Below, piece by piece: positions 8,995 to 17,572 of a stretch of DNA of 64,000 nt. The DNA is from Bacillus kwashiorkori (GTDB lineage: Bacteria > Bacillota > Bacilli > Bacillales > Caldibacillaceae). Location of the stretch: assembly GCF_001375515.1 (NCBI RefSeq), contig NZ_CTDX01000014.1:226001-290000 (forward strand), written 5' to 3'. The notes below the pieces were generated by a model, which saw nothing but the letters and a program-made list of their open reading frames with translations, had not been told where the DNA came from and ran no database searches. The translations under genes were made by a program, and so were the position numbers. How positions within the stretch are numbered: the stretch's first letter is position 1; each line of letters begins with the position of its first letter.

Positions 8995-10674
8995 ATGAAA
9001 GAAAAGTGGTGGAAAAAATCAGTTGTCTATCAAGTCTATCCGAAAAGTTTTTATGATAGTAACAATGATGGAATTGGTGATTTGCGCGGGGTTATAGAAA
9101 AGTTAGATTACTTAGCTGACCTTGGAATTGACTTATTATGGCTTAGCCCAGTATATCAATCGCCAATGGATGATAATGGTTATGATATTTCTGATTACTA
9201 TCAGATTGCTGAGCAGTTTGGCACGATGGCAGATATGGAAGAACTCATTCGAGAAGCAGATAAGCGTAATATAAAAATTATGATGGACCTTGTGATAAAT
9301 CACACATCAGATGAACATTCGTGGTTTTTGGAATCAAAAAGTTCACGGAATAATCCGAAACGAGACTGGTACATTTGGCGCAATCCTTCCACAATGGACG
9401 GCGAAGTACCTACTAACTGGCGGTCTGTTTTCGGTGGATCCGCATGGGAATATGATGAAGAAACAGGCCAATATTATTTACACACATTCTCAAAGAAACA
9501 ACCAGATATTAATTGGGAAAACAAACAGGTAAGACGAGAAATTTATCAAATGATTAATTGGTGGCTTGATAAAGGAATTGGCGGGTTTCGAGTAGATGCG
9601 ATTACATTTATAAAAAAATCATTTGAAAAAAGTACTTTACCAACAAAGTCTAGTGATGGGTTGGCTAATATTCATGCTGCTGCTCTTAATCAGCCAGGTA
9701 TTGATGAGTTTTTACAAGAATTGAAAGTGGAGACTTTTGCTAAATATGATATTGCGACGGTAGCCGAAGCTCCTGGTGTATCCGATAAGGATTTGCCAAA
9801 GTTTGTCGGTGATAATGGTCATTTTAATATGCTTTTTGAATTTAGTCATGTTGATTTAGACTTAGGCCCTGAAGGAAACTGGTATGAGCCAGTTGCATGG
9901 ACATTAAAAGACTTAAAAGAAGCGATCAATAAAAGCCAGGCGATTTTTAACGAGACAGGGTGGGGTGCGCTCTATATTGAAAATCATGACCACCCGCGCT
10001 CAATCAATAAATTTATTCGTAATGAAAATGCAGGAGTCATTGCGCAGAAAATGCTCGCTATATTTTATTTCTTTATGAAGGGTACGCCATTTATTTATCA
10101 AGGACAAGAAATAGGGATGACTAATGTCGAATATCCTTCCATTGAAGATTATGATGATTTAGCTTCCATAGATCAATATCGGTCAGCTTTAAAAGCGAAA
10201 TATTCGGAGCAAGAAGCGCTAAAGGCAGTTTGGCGTCGAAGTAGAGATAATGCAAGAACTCCAATGCAATGGAATGACTCTGAAAATGCAGGATTCTCTC
10301 AATGTGCCCCGTGGTTAAAGGTCAATCCTAATTTCTCTGAAATTAATGTGAAACAGAACCAATTAGACCCAGATTCCTTACTTCATTTTTATAAGAAATT
10401 AATATCATTGCGAAAGAATAGTCCATATTCGGAAATGATTCTTTATGGCCAATATGAACCAATTCTTGAAAGCCATCCGGACGTTTTTGCTTATAAACGA
10501 ATCCATGAAAAGAAAGATTTAATGGTGCTATGCAATTTTAGTAATAAAACAGTCGAATTGGAAATGCAAGAAAAGATCAAAGAAGTAATTGTCTCTAATT
10601 ATAAGGACCATCTCGTAGATAATAGTTTTGCTCTACGCCCATATGAGGCCGTTTTATGTGAAGTTAAGAAATAG
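8995..10674 (+). CDS. GH13 alpha-glucosidase (oligo-1,6-glucosidase / dextran glucosidase type)
   Basis: The 559-residue intracellular enzyme removes terminal glucose, most likely from alpha-1,6-linked oligosaccharides. The GH13 barrel starts at once (WWKKSVVYQVYPKSF, then DSNNDGIGDLRG). Catalytic residues are Asp201 in GFRVDA, Glu258 in VAEAPG and Asp332 in ENHDHP; DLVINHT is conserved region I. The valine commonly found after the general acid in alpha-1,4-specific members is not seen. No signal peptide is present. In raffinose/msm operons this position is held by DexB, which matches the context. Sucrose-cleaving or trehalulose-type members cannot be excluded. Confidence 0.9.
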   Translation: MKEKWWKKSVVYQVYPKSFYDSNNDGIGDLRGVIEKLDYLADLGIDLLWLSPVYQSPMDDNGYDISDYYQIAEQFGTMADMEELIREADKRNIKIMMDLVINHTSDEHSWFLESKSSRNNPKRDWYIWRNPSTMDGEVPTNWRSVFGGSAWEYDEETGQYYLHTFSKKQPDINWENKQVRREIYQMINWWLDKGIGGFRVDAITFIKKSFEKSTLPTKSSDGLANIHAAALNQPGIDEFLQELKVETFAKYDIATVAEAPGVSDKDLPKFVGDNGHFNMLFEFSHVDLDLGPEGNWYEPVAWTLKDLKEAINKSQAIFNETGWGALYIENHDHPRSINKFIRNENAGVIAQKMLAIFYFFMKGTPFIYQGQEIGMTNVEYPSIEDYDDLASIDQYRSALKAKYSEQEALKAVWRRSRDNARTPMQWNDSENAGFSQCAPWLKVNPNFSEINVKQNQLDPDSLLHFYKKLISLRKNSPYSEMILYGQYEPILESHPDVFAYKRIHEKKDLMVLCNFSNKTVELEMQEKIKEVIVSNYKDHLVDNSFALRPYEAVLCEVKK

Positions 10675-10715
10675 TCTGTTCATCAAATATCATTAACAAT
10701 AAGGAGAAATCTACA

Positions 10716-12848
10716 TTGACTAATGAAAAAATTACAATAAAGCACGGTATAAATGACTTATTTCCTGGAGTAATTATAACTGCATCTTTAGATAATGGTA
10801 AAAAGATTCAATTAGAATATACGAAGGAAACAGAAACTTCTGGAACAGATCGACATGGTACGTACAAGAGAAAACATCTTACTTTTGAAAATACAGTTGA
10901 GAAAGTAAGGTTAGAGCTCCAAGTAACTGATTATGTAGATATGATTACTGCTACTGTTCATAGCTCCGTTGAACAGGAAGAAGTATTTTTCAAACCGATA
11001 TCTTTCTCCCCACAAAATGGAATTGAAATAACGATCGAATCTATTAAGGACTTAGATTATTTACTTTGTTATTATCATTTCAATGATTGGTGGACGAGAC
11101 CGAAGTTTCTTACCGATTTTAGTGAAGTGCCAGAGCGAACACAATCCATGTTATGGTTAAAAAATAATCAATATTACTGTTTTCTGCCACTTGTTTCCGA
11201 ATCATGCAAAACAGAACTTGTCGGAACAGAGGGTGGAGTAGTTTTACAATTATCGTCTTATATAGGTGGAACTAGCAATATTAATACACCTATATTTGTC
11301 CTGAAAAAAGGGGACAATCCATTTATTTTAATGCGAGATACGATATCAGTCATATTACAAGATTTACACCTTCCTCAACCATTACGGGAACACAAACATT
11401 ATCCAGAAATTTTAGAGTACTTAGGTTGGTGCTCTTGGGATGCGTTTTATCATGATGTGAATGAACCTGGTATAGTGGAAAAGATGGAGGAACTGAAGGA
11501 TAAAGGTATTCCAGTTAAATGGGTGATGATTGATGATGGTTGGCAAGAAGTGAAAGAGAAACAATTGCAATCATTTCAAGCGGATAAACAAAAATTTCCT
11601 AACGGAATAAATAATTTAATCGAGTTAATGAAGAGTAAATATAAGGTGAATTGGGTTGGAGTTTGGCATACATTGTTCGGATATTGGGGCGGGATTGATC
11701 CTGAAAGTAAATTAGCAACAGACTACAAGGAGTTCCTTTTCCAAACGAATAACAAAAAATTATTGCCTGCTCCTGATGCTAGTAAAGGGTTTGCCTTTTG
11801 GAATTCCTTTCATAATCATTTAAAACAAGAAGGAATCGATTTCGTAAAAGTAGATTGTCAAGGTGCCATCAACAATTTTTATTCTAACCATTTATCACCA
11901 GGGAGAGCAGCGAAAGAAGTACATTTAGCTCTAGAAGCATCGACAAGTGCAAACTTTGGAAATACCGTCATAAATTGTATGGGTATGGCAGCCGAAAACA
12001 TTTGGTATAGGCATACTTCAGCTGTTTCTAGAAATAGTGATGATTTTGTACCGGGAAAAGAGATTAGCTTTAAAGAACATGCCTTACAAAATGTGTATAA
12101 CAGCTTATACCATAGTCAGCTTTATTGGGGCGATTGGGATATGTTCTGGACAAATCATGAAGAGGCAAAGCAAAATGCAGTTTTAAGAGCGTTAAGTGGT
12201 GGTCCGATTTATTTTAGTGACCGCGTAGGTGATACAGCTCCTGAAATGATTAACCCTTTAATATTAAAGTCTGGAAAAATATTGCGGGCCGAACAGCCAG
12301 GGTTGCCAACAGAAGATATGCTATTCGTGGATCCAACAAATTCTGGAACTGCATTAAAGGTTTGGAATAAGGTCGGTAATGGGGCCGTTCTAGGTGTCTT
12401 TAATATTGATGAATTAGATCGCAAAGTAAACGGAAAGGTAAGTCCTTCCTTGATTCCATTTCTAGATCAAGGATCATTTATTGTATATGAATATTTTAGT
12501 GGAATCGTAAAACACATGAATTATGAAGACAGTTTAGATATTCAGTTGGATAAAGAGGAAGTACGATTATATATTATTTTACCAGCTGAAAAGTTTGTTC
12601 CAATTGGACTTTTAAATAAATTCCTTTCCCCATTAACTGTTAAAACAGTGGTAGTTCAATCGAATCGGGCGATTATGGAAGTAACAGAAGGCGGACGGTT
12701 TGGCTTTATATGTCAAGAAGCTATCAGTAACATAGCAATCAATGGAATCCCTACAGCTAAATATAGAAGAAATGATAATTATTATGACATTATCTTGCCT
12801 GAAACAAATTCAATGATCACTGTAGAAATCGAATGGAGAAATAATTAA
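10716..12848 (+). CDS. GH36 raffinose-synthase/alkaline alpha-galactosidase-like protein
   Basis: This 710-residue protein belongs to the Raffinose_syn (Sip1-like) branch, not to the AgaA branch of the gene at 404. Signatures are YLGWCSWDAFYHDV near residue 235, VMIDDGWQ, the nucleophile Asp380 in FVKVDCQG, and Asp442/Asp443 in RNSDDF at the acid/base position. There is no signal peptide. The TTG start at 10716 has AAGGAG at 10701-10706. Plant members move galactosyl groups between galactinol and sucrose or hydrolyse alpha-galactosides; here hydrolysis or transgalactosylation on imported raffinose-family sugars is the likely role. It is the second, distant GH36 of the locus. Confidence 0.85.
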   Translation: MTNEKITIKHGINDLFPGVIITASLDNGKKIQLEYTKETETSGTDRHGTYKRKHLTFENTVEKVRLELQVTDYVDMITATVHSSVEQEEVFFKPISFSPQNGIEITIESIKDLDYLLCYYHFNDWWTRPKFLTDFSEVPERTQSMLWLKNNQYYCFLPLVSESCKTELVGTEGGVVLQLSSYIGGTSNINTPIFVLKKGDNPFILMRDTISVILQDLHLPQPLREHKHYPEILEYLGWCSWDAFYHDVNEPGIVEKMEELKDKGIPVKWVMIDDGWQEVKEKQLQSFQADKQKFPNGINNLIELMKSKYKVNWVGVWHTLFGYWGGIDPESKLATDYKEFLFQTNNKKLLPAPDASKGFAFWNSFHNHLKQEGIDFVKVDCQGAINNFYSNHLSPGRAAKEVHLALEASTSANFGNTVINCMGMAAENIWYRHTSAVSRNSDDFVPGKEISFKEHALQNVYNSLYHSQLYWGDWDMFWTNHEEAKQNAVLRALSGGPIYFSDRVGDTAPEMINPLILKSGKILRAEQPGLPTEDMLFVDPTNSGTALKVWNKVGNGAVLGVFNIDELDRKVNGKVSPSLIPFLDQGSFIVYEYFSGIVKHMNYEDSLDIQLDKEEVRLYIILPAEKFVPIGLLNKFLSPLTVKTVVVQSNRAIMEVTEGGRFGFICQEAISNIAINGIPTAKYRRNDNYYDIILPETNSMITVEIEWRNN

Positions 12849-12864
12849 AAAGAAGGTGAAGTAG

Positions 12865-14364
12865 TTGACAACTCATAATGAACTAATCCGAAAAGCTACT
12901 GCATCTATTAAGCAACATTATGATCGAGTGCAAAATAGTGAATGGGCGTTACAGTACCATGTTGCGCCCCCAGCTTTCTGGATGAATGACCCTAACGGAT
13001 TTAGCTTTTATAAAGGTGAATTTCATTTATTTTACCAGCATTATCCATATGCTCCAAAATGGGGTCCGATGCATTGGGGCCATGCGAAAAGTAAAGATTT
13101 AGTTCATTGGGCTCATTTACCAGTTGCAATTGCTCCTAGTGAAGACTATGACAAAGACGGTTGTTTTTCTGGTAGTGCGATTGAAAAGGATGGGAAATTA
13201 TATCTTCATTATACAGGCCATACGTGGACAGGTGATAACCCGGATGTTGATTTAAAACAAGTTCAATGTGTAGCTGTAAGTGAGGATGGTATTCATTTCA
13301 CAAAACTAGCTACAAACCCTGTTATTGAAAATGCTCCTGAAGGTAATATTCACCCAAATCATTTTCGTGACCCAAAGGTTTGGGAAAATAACGGTTTTTA
13401 TTATAGTATTATCGGTTCTCGTACGAAAGACAATGTTGGACAAGCACTACTTTATCGTTCCGATGATTTATTGCAATGGGAATTTATGAATGTAGCTGTG
13501 AAGGGGGAAGGAAATCAAGGGACAATGTGGGAGTGCCCTGATTTATTTCCGTTAAATGGAAAAGACATACTTGTCATCTCTCCACAAGATGTTAAGCAAG
13601 AAGGGTATTTGTATCAAAACCATCATCAATCCGGTTATATGGTCGGTAAGTTGAACTATGAAACAGGTATTTTTCAACATAGCGATTTTCACTTGTTAGA
13701 TTATGGGTTTGACTTTTATGCACCACAAACGATGATAGATGATCAAGGTAGAAGAATTTTAATCGCTTGGATGGCAATGTGGGAGTCAGAAATGCCAGAA
13801 CAGAAAGATAACTGGGCAGGAGCAATGACGATACCAAGAGAACTGCAACTTAAAGATGGAAAGTTATTTTGTACCCCTGTTAACGAACTTAAAAAGTTAA
13901 GAGAAAATGAAATCCATATTCATAATGTTACCATCGAAGGAGAAACTAGTTTTACAGATATTTCTGGAAACTGTTGTGAGCTACAAATCGCTGTTAATCT
14001 TCGAGATGCTAATACTTTTGGTTTGAAGTTACGTGTTGATGAAGAAGAGTCAGAAGCGACAATATTGTCTTATGATAAAAGGGAAGGGTTTTTAACACTT
14101 GATCGAAATAAATCAGGTAAAGGACCTGGTGGCGTTAGAAAAGCACCCCTATCATTAAAAAATGACGAACTGTCTTTACAAATTTTGATTGATCGGTCGT
14201 CAGTAGAGATTTTTGCAAATGGCGGAGAAATTGTAATGACATCAAGAATTTATCCGAAACAATCTTCCAATAATATAATTTTTTATACTGGTGAAAACGA
14301 ACAAATGAAATTAATGGAATTGCGAAAATGGAATTTAAAAAAATCAATTTCTATTTCCTTCTAA
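12865..14364 (+). CDS. GH32 beta-fructosidase (sucrose / sucrose-6-phosphate hydrolase)
   Basis: The 499-residue enzyme cleaves the beta-fructosyl bond of sucrose-type sugars. The five-bladed propeller carries the nucleophile Asp42 in WMNDPNG, Asp169 in FRDPKVW and the acid/base Glu223 in WECPD; a beta-sandwich follows from about residue 340. No signal peptide is seen, so it is intracellular. The TTG start at 12865 has AAGGTG upstream. Homologues next to PTS genes act on sucrose-6-phosphate. Here transport is by an ABC system, so unphosphorylated sucrose or the sucrose part of raffinose is the more likely substrate. Confidence 0.92.
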   Translation: MTTHNELIRKATASIKQHYDRVQNSEWALQYHVAPPAFWMNDPNGFSFYKGEFHLFYQHYPYAPKWGPMHWGHAKSKDLVHWAHLPVAIAPSEDYDKDGCFSGSAIEKDGKLYLHYTGHTWTGDNPDVDLKQVQCVAVSEDGIHFTKLATNPVIENAPEGNIHPNHFRDPKVWENNGFYYSIIGSRTKDNVGQALLYRSDDLLQWEFMNVAVKGEGNQGTMWECPDLFPLNGKDILVISPQDVKQEGYLYQNHHQSGYMVGKLNYETGIFQHSDFHLLDYGFDFYAPQTMIDDQGRRILIAWMAMWESEMPEQKDNWAGAMTIPRELQLKDGKLFCTPVNELKKLRENEIHIHNVTIEGETSFTDISGNCCELQIAVNLRDANTFGLKLRVDEEESEATILSYDKREGFLTLDRNKSGKGPGGVRKAPLSLKNDELSLQILIDRSSVEIFANGGEIVMTSRIYPKQSSNNIIFYTGENEQMKLMELRKWNLKKSISISF

Positions 14365-14401
14365 TCAATTATGTTTTAGTAACAGCTTGGGAGGCAAGCA
14401 A

Positions 14402-15358
14402 ATGTTATATTTCGATGAAAAAATGACTTTACCCGACAAAAATAATGATATTTTAACAGTTGGAGAATTGCTTATTGATATGATATCTGATAGCTATAGC
14501 GACAACTTTGATTCATCGGCTTATCATAAATATTTTGGTGGTTCTCCAGCAAATATCGCGATGAATGTTAAAAAGTTAGGAATAACTTCATTAATTGCTT
14601 CTGCAGTCGGAAAAGATGGATTAGGTAAATTTCTGATTAATCAACTGCATATGTCAGGAATCGATACTAGTTTTGTCCAAGAGGTGGACTATGCTACTAG
14701 CATGGTTTTAGTAACAAAAAGTAAAAGTAGCCCAGTTCCCATTTTTTACCGTGAAGCAGATTATCATTTACAATTTACACCTCATTTGAAAGAAGCAGTA
14801 GAGAACGCAAAAATTATCCACTTTTCCTGTTGGCCTATATCAAAAATGCCAGCTCGCTCAACGATAGAAGATATTATTCAAGTAGCGAAGGCCCATCATT
14901 CACTAATTTGCTTCGATCCGAACTACCATCCAATGATTTGGGAACGGGATGAAAATGGGATAGACTATATTAAATCAATTATCGGAAAAACAGATATTAT
15001 TAAACCATCTGAAGACGATGCAGAACGATTATTTGGTAAAGACATTCATGAAAAGCAGATAGAAAAGTTTTTAAAATTAGGTGCCAAACTTGTAATTATG
15101 ACATTGGGAAAAGACGGTGCAATCGTTTCTAATGGTAAAGAAACAATAAAGCTAAATACGTTAGCGACAGAGGTGGTTGATACGACTGGAGCGGGAGATG
15201 CGTTTTGGTCGGGTTTTTATACTGGTATTGTTAAAGGCTACACCATTAAAGAAGCATTGAATATTGGTATGGCCGTTAGTGCTTATAAATTAAAATTTAC
15301 AGGTGCAGTTGTTGATTTGCCGAAACTTGAAAAAATAAAAGAAATGTACCGTGTTTAG
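14402..15358 (+). CDS. PfkB-family fructokinase
   Basis: The 318-residue ribokinase-fold kinase is expected to phosphorylate the fructose released by the GH32 enzyme, giving fructose-6-phosphate. The N-terminal ILTVGELLIDMI and the PfkB signature DTTGAGDAFWSGF, with catalytic base Asp266, are clear. The ATG at 14402 is preferred because GGGAGG (14389-14394) sits seven bases upstream; a TTG at 14387 falls inside that site. It lies between the sucrose hydrolase and sucrose phosphorylase genes, where both routes release fructose or its phosphate. Other sugar kinases of the family remain possible. Confidence 0.88.
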   Translation: MLYFDEKMTLPDKNNDILTVGELLIDMISDSYSDNFDSSAYHKYFGGSPANIAMNVKKLGITSLIASAVGKDGLGKFLINQLHMSGIDTSFVQEVDYATSMVLVTKSKSSPVPIFYREADYHLQFTPHLKEAVENAKIIHFSCWPISKMPARSTIEDIIQVAKAHHSLICFDPNYHPMIWERDENGIDYIKSIIGKTDIIKPSEDDAERLFGKDIHEKQIEKFLKLGAKLVIMTLGKDGAIVSNGKETIKLNTLATEVVDTTGAGDAFWSGFYTGIVKGYTIKEALNIGMAVSAYKLKFTGAVVDLPKLEKIKEMYRV

Positions 15359-15370
15359 GAGGGGAAAATA

Positions 15371-16840
15371 ATGTCTGTTAAGAACAAAGTTCAACTAATA
15401 ACGTATCCAGATTCTTTAGGCGGAAATTTAAAAACACTTGACCAAGTGTTAAGAACGCATTTTTTAGATATTTTTCCAGGTGGGGTACATATTTTGCCAC
15501 CATTCCCATCATCAGGAGACAGAGGATTTGCTCCGTTAACATATTTTGAAATTGCTAAAGAACATGGCACTTGGGAGGATATTAAATCAATCGGTGAAAA
15601 CTTTGATGTGTTACTTGATTTAATGGTTAATCATATTTCGAGGCAGTCTAGTTATTTTCAAGACTTTCTAAAAAAAGGAAGGAAATCAGAGTATGCTGAC
15701 TTTTTCCTGACTTTAGATAAAATTTGGGAAGATGGAGAGCCAGTGCAAGAAGATATTGATAAAATGTTTCTGCGGAGACAAGTGCCGTACTCCACATTTA
15801 CTATCGAAAAAACTGGAGAAATGGAAAAAGTTTGGACAACCTTTGGGAAGACAGATCCATCAGAACAAATCGACCTCGATATCCATTCTGAAAAAGTGAA
15901 ACAGCTATTTACGGATATTTTCAAAAACTTCCAGGAAAATAATGTGAAAATTGTCCGCTTAGATGCTGTCGGTTATGTTATTAAAAAATTAGGAACGAGT
16001 TGTTTCTTTGTAGAACCAGAAATTTATCAATTTTTGGACTGGATGATGGAGTTAGCGAAGTCGGTGAATATTGAACTACTTCCTGAAGTGCATGCTCATT
16101 ATACGACGCAATACAAATTGGCAGAATACGGTTCATGGATTTACGACTTTATTCTTCCATATCGTGTTTTAGAGGCATTAATTAATAAATCTAGCAATAA
16201 CTTGTTACAGTATTTGAATAACCGACCACATAAGCAATTCACGATGTTGGATTGTCATGATGGTGTACCAGTAAAACCAGATTTAGATGATTTAATTGAT
16301 TCCAAAGAAGCAAGAAAATTAGTCGATGTATGTTTAGAAAGAGGAGCAAATTTAAGTCTCATTTTATCGGATGAACATAAAGATCCAGATGGATTTGATG
16401 TTCACCAAATAAGAGCAACATATTATTCCTTATTAAATAATAATGATGATGCTTATATAGCAGCAAGGGCCATTCAGTTTTTCACACCGGGAATTCCACA
16501 AGTATATTATGTAGGCTTGCTCGCAGGTGAAAACGATGAGGCTCGAGTAAAAGAAACTGGTGAGGGTCGAGAAATTAACCGACATAACTATACTATAGAA
16601 GAAATTGAACAGTCTTTACAAAAAGAAGTTGTCCAACGGCTATTGTGGCTTATCCGCTTCCGAAATGAATATGAGGCATTTGAAGGAGAGTTTGCTGTTC
16701 TCGATTCAGAAGATCATGAAGTAAAATTACAATGGAAGAAAGATAACCGTTATTGTAAACTACTTATTGATTTACATTCCAATAAGACAGTAATTGAATA
16801 TGTGGAACAAAACGGTGAAGTGAAAGAGTATATAGCATAA
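15371..16840 (+). CDS. GH13_18 sucrose phosphorylase or sucrose-6F-phosphate phosphorylase
   Basis: The 489-residue enzyme cleaves sucrose (or its 6F-phosphate) with phosphate, giving glucose-1-phosphate and fructose (or fructose-6-phosphate). Family marks are VQLITYPDSLGG, LPPFPSSGDRGF, nucleophile Asp198 in RLDAVGY, acid/base Glu239 in LPEVHAHY and LDCHDGVPV. In the acceptor loop DGFDVHQIRATYY residue 345 is His, where classical sucrose phosphorylases have Tyr; as I recall, His here marks the 6F-phosphate-specific group. It is the last gene of the operon, 12 bases after the fructokinase, with AGGAGGGG as ribosome site. Confidence 0.88.
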   Translation: MSVKNKVQLITYPDSLGGNLKTLDQVLRTHFLDIFPGGVHILPPFPSSGDRGFAPLTYFEIAKEHGTWEDIKSIGENFDVLLDLMVNHISRQSSYFQDFLKKGRKSEYADFFLTLDKIWEDGEPVQEDIDKMFLRRQVPYSTFTIEKTGEMEKVWTTFGKTDPSEQIDLDIHSEKVKQLFTDIFKNFQENNVKIVRLDAVGYVIKKLGTSCFFVEPEIYQFLDWMMELAKSVNIELLPEVHAHYTTQYKLAEYGSWIYDFILPYRVLEALINKSSNNLLQYLNNRPHKQFTMLDCHDGVPVKPDLDDLIDSKEARKLVDVCLERGANLSLILSDEHKDPDGFDVHQIRATYYSLLNNNDDAYIAARAIQFFTPGIPQVYYVGLLAGENDEARVKETGEGREINRHNYTIEEIEQSLQKEVVQRLLWLIRFRNEYEAFEGEFAVLDSEDHEVKLQWKKDNRYCKLLIDLHSNKTVIEYVEQNGEVKEYIA

Positions 16841-16863
16841 TCTATTCGCTTTACATTTAACAA

Positions 16864-16899
16864 AGTGGTGCAAACAACAGTGAGCACTGCTTTTTTTTT
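16864..16899 (+). terminator. Terminator of the sugar operon
   Basis: AGTGGTGC (16864-16871) pairs with GCACTGCT (16884-16891), with two G-T pairs, followed by nine T residues. It ends the operon that starts at 5933. Confidence 0.85.
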
Positions 16900-16968
16900 G
16901 ATTATACTTAAGTTAAATTTCGGAACTACTTTTATTTTCACTTAGCATTTATAATTTTTCATTTTTTT

Positions 16969-16994
16969 TGCAACAAAACATAACTTTATTCGTC
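16969..16994 (+). promoter_or_regulatory. ECF-type promoter before the sigma factor gene
   Basis: TGCAAC (16969-16974), exactly 16 bases, then CGTC (16991-16994). This fits the AAC / CGTC architecture and spacing of Bacillus ECF promoters. Position 40 bases before the ECF sigma gene suggests autoregulation. Confidence 0.65.
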
Positions 16995-17032
16995 ACAAAT
17001 AGTAAAGAAAACGGTTGAAAGGAGAAGGAGCG

Positions 17033-17572
17033 ATGAAGTCAGGGGATGACCTAATCAATGAAATAGATTGGATATGCGAGAAATACTATCGCGTTGTTTA
17101 TCAATATTGTTTTTATTTCACTAACAACAGAGATGAAGCAGAAGATTTAACACAGGAAACTTTTATTAAAGTAATCAAAAGCCTGTCAAAATTTAGAAAA
17201 CAGGCGAATATAAAAACATGGATTCTTTCCATCGCCAAAAATACAGCTATCGATTTTTATCGGAGGAAAAAGATTATCCAGTTTATCCCGGATATCTTGT
17301 TGGATAACACAATATCTTCCACGGGACAACCAGAAAAAGAGTTGCAAAAGAAGGAAGAATGGGAAGAAATAGAGGATGCCCTTATTCGGTTAAAACCAAG
17401 TTATCGGAATGTTTTAATATTGAGGGGTGTTCAAGAACTATCCATTAGCGAGACAGCGGAAATATTAAACTGTTCGGAAACGAAAGTACGAGTTGACTTT
17501 CACCGTGCACTTAAAAAGTTGAATAAACAATTAACTAATGAGGAAAGGAGGTTGTTAGTAAATGGAAAATAA
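17033..17572 (+). CDS. ECF RNA polymerase sigma factor
   Basis: The 179-residue protein has only regions sigma-2 and sigma-4. Region 2 contains YYRVVYQYCFYFTNNRDEAEDLTQETF; region 4 (about residues 110-170) has PSYRNVLILRGVQELSISETAEIL followed by the recognition helix around SETKVRVDFHRALKKL. It directs polymerase to stress-response promoters. The ATG at 17033 follows AAAGGAG at 17018-17024. It overlaps the next gene by 11 bases, the usual arrangement with an anti-sigma factor, and an ECF-like promoter lies upstream. I cannot assign it to SigM, SigV, SigW, SigX or SigY with certainty. Confidence 0.93.
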   Translation: MKSGDDLINEIDWICEKYYRVVYQYCFYFTNNRDEAEDLTQETFIKVIKSLSKFRKQANIKTWILSIAKNTAIDFYRRKKIIQFIPDILLDNTISSTGQPEKELQKKEEWEEIEDALIRLKPSYRNVLILRGVQELSISETAEILNCSETKVRVDFHRALKKLNKQLTNEERRLLVNGK

